Source of the DNA: Corynebacterium jeikeium
GTDB lineage: Bacteria; Actinomycetota; Actinomycetes; Mycobacteriales; Mycobacteriaceae
Assembly: GCF_028609885.1 (NCBI RefSeq)
Contig: NZ_CP063195.1
Location: 1,054,001 to 1,118,000, forward strand
DNA length: 64,000 nt
Direction: 5' to 3'
Shown here: positions 61,065 through 64,000 of the stretch, piece by piece
Position numbering within the stretch: the stretch's first letter is position 1
Layout: each line of letters begins with the position of its first letter
Translations under genes and position numbers: made by a program
Notes under the pieces: model-generated
The model's input: the letters and a program-made list of their open reading frames with translations, nothing else
Database searches by the model: none
What the model was told of the DNA's origin: nothing

Positions 61065-62464
61065 CGGGATTCCAGGGACTCGATGATGCGGTCGACGTCC
61101 TCGCTGGTGTTGGCAAAGGGGTCGGCCAGCAGGGCCTCTGCCCCGCCCTCGCCGTTGACCTTCACTCGCATCCAATCCACCGTGTAGGACAGCTCCGGGT
61201 TGGCGCGAACTGCAGCGATGAAGCGGCCGCGCACCGCCGCGCGGGTCGTCGGCGGAGCCTGACGGACGGCCTGCTCGATAGTCTCCGGGGCCAGCAGCGT
61301 ACGCGCCAAGCCACGGCGGGCCAGCACGTTAAACAGGCCACGAGTGGGGTGAATGTCGTGATACATCAGGTCGATCTGCGCCAGGCGCGGGTCGATGGGA
61401 TCCAGGCCACGGGCAGCGGCCATTCGATCGAGCAGGGATTTCTTAATGACCCAGTCGATCTCCGTGGAGACCGGCGAGAAGTCGCCCGTGTCGAAGCAGT
61501 CCAGCACGCGGCCCCACAGATCCACCACGGGGGTAAGCTCCGCGTTGGGGGTCCCCCGCTCCGGGTCTTCACGCGAGGCGAGGTAGGCGCAGGCGGCGTC
61601 ATAAAAAGCGCGCTGGATCTCCAGCGGCGTGGCAGTCGACCCGCTGCGCAGAGCGATGTCCACCTGGCCGGTGAAGTCGCGGGAGATCTCGCGGATAGAG
61701 CGGATCTCGTTGGCCATTTCGAAGTCCGGCAGTGCCACGCCGGCCTCGATCATCTCCAGCACCAGCAGCGTGGAGCCGACCTTCAGAGCCGTGGTGACTT
61801 CCGACATGTTGGAATCGCCGACGATGACGTGCAGGCGGCGATACTTGGAAGAATCGGCGTGCGGCTCGTCGCGGGTGTTGATGATGGGGCGCGAGCGGGT
61901 CGTCGCGCTGGACACGCCCTCCCAGACGTGGTCGGCGCGCTGGCTCATGGTGTAGCCCGGACCGAAGTTCTCGTTCGGCGCGCCGGGATAAGGGATCGCG
62001 AGCTTGCCCGCGCCGCAGATCAGCTGGCGGGTAACCAGGAAAGGCAGCAACTGCTTGCTGAGGCCCTTCAAAGGAATATCGCGGCTGACCAGGTAGTTCT
62101 CGTGGCAGCCATAGGAGTTCCCCAGGGAATCCGTGTTGTTCTTGAGCAGGTAGACCTTGCCGCCGACGGCCTGCTCGGCGCGGTCGGCCAGCTCGTGGAA
62201 CATCAGATCGCCAGAGCGGTCGTAGGCGATCAGCTGGTGCAGGCTATCACACTCCGCGGTGGCGAATTCCGGGTGCGCGCCGACGTCCAGGTACAGGCGC
62301 GAAGCGTTCTCGGTGTAGATGTTCGAGCTGCGGTGCTCCTCCACCACGGGGGCGAAGAGCTTGCGGGCAATCTCGTCGGGTCCGAGGCGCCGGGAGGAAT
62401 CCTGCATGTTGGCGATTCCATACTCGGTCTCCAGGCCCATGATGCGGCGGCGGATGGCGGTCAC
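61061..62464 (-). CDS. pafA: Pup-protein ligase PafA
   Basis: Glutamine-synthetase-like ligase that joins the C-terminal Glu of Pup to lysines of target proteins. The 467 residues start with the family's RRIMGLETEYGIA, and the blocks RLYLDVGAHPEFATAE, NNTDSLGNSYGCHENYL, INTRDEPHAD and HVIVGDSNMSE are intact. The GTG at 62464 overlaps the pup stop (GTGA); a longer frame to 62677 only mirrors pup in another frame. Since no proteasome genes are present between pup and pafA, the tag probably regulates proteins or serves unfolding rather than proteasomal decay. A dispersed-motif copy is at 61595-61605. Confidence 0.95.
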   Translation of the reverse strand: MTAIRRRIMGLETEYGIANMQDSSRRLGPDEIARKLFAPVVEEHRSSNIYTENASRLYLDVGAHPEFATAECDSLHQLIAYDRSGDLMFHELADRAEQAVGGKVYLLKNNTDSLGNSYGCHENYLVSRDIPLKGLSKQLLPFLVTRQLICGAGKLAIPYPGAPNENFGPGYTMSQRADHVWEGVSSATTRSRPIINTRDEPHADSSKYRRLHVIVGDSNMSEVTTALKVGSTLLVLEMIEAGVALPDFEMANEIRSIREISRDFTGQVDIALRSGSTATPLEIQRAFYDAACAYLASREDPERGTPNAELTPVVDLWGRVLDCFDTGDFSPVSTEIDWVIKKSLLDRMAAARGLDPIDPRLAQIDLMYHDIHPTRGLFNVLARRGLARTLLAPETIEQAVRQAPPTTRAAVRGRFIAAVRANPELSYTVDWMRVKVNGEGGAEALLADPFANTSEDVDRIIESLESR

Positions 62465-62655
62465 TGGCCGCCCTTTTGTACGTAGGAGCGGACGAACTCC
62501 TCCGCGTTGTTCTCCAGCAGGCCGTCGATCTCGTCCAGCAGATCGTCGGTACCGGTGACGTTCACCTGCTGGGTGCCCGCGCCGGAGGTCTGCTCGATGG
62601 GTTCGTCGTCGTCGCGCCGACCGCCGCCGGCGCTGACCTGTCCGCCCTGTGCCAT
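62461..62655 (-). CDS. pup: Prokaryotic ubiquitin-like protein Pup
   Basis: A 64-residue intrinsically disordered tag. The C-terminal half carries the coiled-coil region DDLLDEIDGLLENNAEEFVRSYVQKGGQ. It ends in Gly-Gly-Gln, so Dop must deamidate the Gln to Glu before ligation. AAAGGAAG precedes the ATG, which is 2 bases after the dop stop. The stop overlaps pafA. Confidence 0.96.
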   Translation of the reverse strand: MAQGGQVSAGGGRRDDDEPIEQTSGAGTQQVNVTGTDDLLDEIDGLLENNAEEFVRSYVQKGGQ

Positions 62656-62657
62656 GA

Positions 62658-64000
62658 TTAATCTTCCTTTCTGCCAACCCCGGAGATCTTGTCCGGGTTG
62701 ATTTCCTTCAAGCCTGCCACGAGCTCGCCGATGCCGGGGCGCGGTTGCGCTTCCAGCAGCGCGCGTAGCTCCAACTGGTTGAACCCGCGGGGGTCATCCA
62801 TGGTGATCTGCACCGCGCCATCCGGGGTGTCCACGATGACGCTATCCCAGTTAGCCGAGAGGATGTCGGCGGAGTAGTTCGCCACCAGGTGCCCGCGCAG
62901 CCACGCGCGCGTGGCCTGTGGCGGGGTGTCCACCGCGGCCTCGATCTCTGCCGGGTCCAGCAGGGTTTGCATCCGGCCCTTCCGCACCAGCGCATGGTAG
63001 AGCCCGCGTCGCGGGTCGATGTCCGAGTACTGCAGGTCCACCAGGGCCAGGCGCGGGTCGGTCCACTCCAGGCCGCGCGCCCGGTAGGCGTTCATCAGCT
63101 GCAGCTTGGCCGTCCAGTCCAGCCGGTCGGCGGTGGACAGCGGATCGGCCTCGAGATCGTCGAGGATCTTGCCCCACAGCTCGAAGACCTCCAGGTTGTC
63201 GCCGCGCAGCTCCATGATCTCCCACACGCGCTTGCGGATCTCCCGCTGGGTCTCGATGGCGGTGCGTTCCGCCTGGCCGTAGAAGCGCAGGCGGTAGGTG
63301 CAGTCCAGATCCCGGGAGACGCGCTGGACGTCCGCCACCGGCTCCAGCAGACGCAGGTCGCCGAAGTAAGCGCCCTCGGCTACCGCCGCCAGCACCAGCG
63401 CAGTGGTGCCGAACTTCAGGTAGTTGGAGAACTCGCTCAAGTTCGCATCCCCGATGATCACGTGCAGGCGGCGCCACTTGTCGGCCTCCGCGTGCGGCTC
63501 GTCGCGGGTATTCACGATGCCGCGGTTCAGCGTGGTCTCCAGCGAGACCTCCGTCTCGATGTAGTCGGCGCGCTGGCTGATCTGGAAGCCCGGTTGCTCC
63601 CCCTGCTGCCCCAGCCCGATGCGGCCGGCGCCGCAGTAGACCTGCCGGGTGACGAAATGCGGGATTAAAGCCGCCTGCACGTCCTCGACGTCCAGGTCGC
63701 GCGGGTACAGGTAGTTCTCGTGCGAGCCGTAGCTGGCGCCCTTGCCGTCCACGTTGTTCTTGTAGATCTTCAGCTCCGGCTCGGCGGCCTCGGCGGCGCG
63801 GTGCATGATGATGTCCCCGGCCTTGTCCCACACCACCGCGTCGCGGGCAGTCGTGGTCTCCGGGGAGGAATACTCCGGGTGCGCGTGATCCACATAGAAG
63901 CGCGCGCCGTTGGCGGTGATGACGTTCGCCGCGCCGAGGGCATTCGGATCCAGCACCGGGGCGGCACCCCGACGGTAGCGGCGCAGGTCGAAGCCGCGGA
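62658..64000 (-). CDS. dop: Pup deamidase/depupylase Dop, 5' end outside window
   Basis: Deamidates the Pup C-terminus and removes Pup from substrates. It shares the PafA/glutamine-synthetase fold. Visible blocks are FYVDHAHPEYSSPE, KNNVDGKGASYGSHENYL, GRIGLG, INTRDEPHAE-type (VNTRDEPHAEADK) and HVIIGDANLSE. The frame stays open to the window edge (upstream residues R-G-F-D-L-R-R-Y-R-R-G). The GTG at 63956 is therefore not the start, and the true N-terminus lies outside. Confidence 0.95.
   Translation of the reverse strand, partial: RGFDLRRYRRGAAPVLDPNALGAANVITANGARFYVDHAHPEYSSPETTTARDAVVWDKAGDIIMHRAAEAAEPELKIYKNNVDGKGASYGSHENYLYPRDLDVEDVQAALIPHFVTRQVYCGAGRIGLGQQGEQPGFQISQRADYIETEVSLETTLNRGIVNTRDEPHAEADKWRRLHVIIGDANLSEFSNYLKFGTTALVLAAVAEGAYFGDLRLLEPVADVQRVSRDLDCTYRLRFYGQAERTAIETQREIRKRVWEIMELRGDNLEVFELWGKILDDLEADPLSTADRLDWTAKLQLMNAYRARGLEWTDPRLALVDLQYSDIDPRRGLYHALVRKGRMQTLLDPAEIEAAVDTPPQATRAWLRGHLVANYSADILSANWDSVIVDTPDGAVQITMDDPRGFNQLELRALLEAQPRPGIGELVAGLKEINPDKISGVGRKED

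Larger units (their letters stand above)
2754..61605. repeat. Dispersed GGCGTCANNAA motif, about 19 copies
   Basis: Hand scan of both strands. Plus-strand copies: 2754-2764, 5062-5072, 17120-17130, 18154-18164, 23104-23114, 31727-31737, 33986-33996, 43031-43041, 45417-45427, 47568-47578, 55067-55077, 61595-61605. Minus-strand copies: 8489-8499, 20608-20618, 26208-26218, 32052-32062, 42988-42998, 44230-44240, 48423-48433. A-rich near misses follow GGCGTCA at 16283, 25454, 41302, 11300 and 57106 (7-mer starts). The copies fall in all three reading frames and in two intergenic gaps (scpA-scpB and before the lipase). The entry spans first to last copy only; the DNA between is not repeat. Confidence 0.6.

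Noticed and set aside
2754..61605. GGCGTCANNAA as a strand-polar KOPS-type signal
   Set aside because: About 12 copies are on the plus and 7 on the minus strand, which is not a convincing skew in one 64-kb window. Left open pending a whole-chromosome count.
62465..62677. N-terminal extension of PafA
   Set aside because: It is the pup gene read in another frame and is rich in Arg/Gly without structure. PafA begins just before RRIMGLETEYG.

Overview
The window is chromosomal DNA of a high-GC, mycolic-acid-lineage actinobacterium, almost certainly a Corynebacterium. The evidence is gene content and order: pyrG-nudix-xerD-parA-scpA-scpB-rluB-cmk-der, secA2-odhI-ftsR, rbpA next to ppm/lnt/fxsA, and pup-pafA-pafB-pafC-tatA-tatC-helY all follow the Corynebacteriales arrangement. 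OdhI keeps the PknG-type tandem threonines, the pupylation genes have no proteasome genes between pup and pafA, and ppm and lnt are separate genes. A secreted LIP-family lipase and the gene set would fit the lipid-requiring jeikeium-like group, but the species is not settled by what can be read here.

Layout. 1-9012 (+): nucleotide synthesis and chromosome segregation (CTP synthase, Nudix hydrolase, XerD, ParA, ScpA, ScpB, RluB) ending in a cytidylate kinase-Der GTPase fusion. 9043-14759: TrhA-type membrane protein, formate-THF ligase, a long GAPDH and a SucE-like exporter. 14851-15132: a previously unlisted 30-residue hydrophobic peptide gene with its own terminator, a leader hairpin and a perfect 22-bp palindrome. 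15132-21365: an ABC-class ATPase, a secreted glycerophosphodiester phosphodiesterase, and a four-gene ABC exporter/two-component operon. 21525-24741: GT87 mannosyltransferase, then a small accessory patch (remains of a yefM-yoeB toxin-antitoxin pair, an HTH regulator with twin operators, an unrecognised gene, a startless membrane ORF) ending at tRNA-Pro(GGG). 24756-30869: rraA, a hydrolase, secA2, odhI, ftsR, a divergent DUF151 protein and a second MerR gene. 30866-37253 (-): gnd, DEAD-box helicase, two CNNM/CorC proteins and two conserved proteins in one tight run. 37298-49762: thioesterase, NDH-2, a CFA-like methyltransferase, FAD dehydrogenase/amidase pair, SDR, DUF222-HNH protein, MFS/GH1 pair, lipase. 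49786-59128: YceI with a 55-residue membrane protein, RbpA, Ppm, Lnt, FxsA, a small secreted protein, a DprE2 paralogue, HelY, TatC, TatA. 59164-64000: PafC, PafB, PafA, Pup and the C-terminal part of Dop.

The strongest unexplained signal is not a gene. It is a dispersed motif, GGCGTCA followed by two free bases and AA, found about 19 times by eye on both strands. It lies in all three reading frames inside ordinary genes and between genes, and it often forces codons such as TTA, ATA, TCA and AGA that these genes otherwise seem to avoid. A second, smaller signal is the 10-mer TTAGTTCGAA, present just upstream of rluB, odhI and rbpA in the same orientation. All counts are hand counts.
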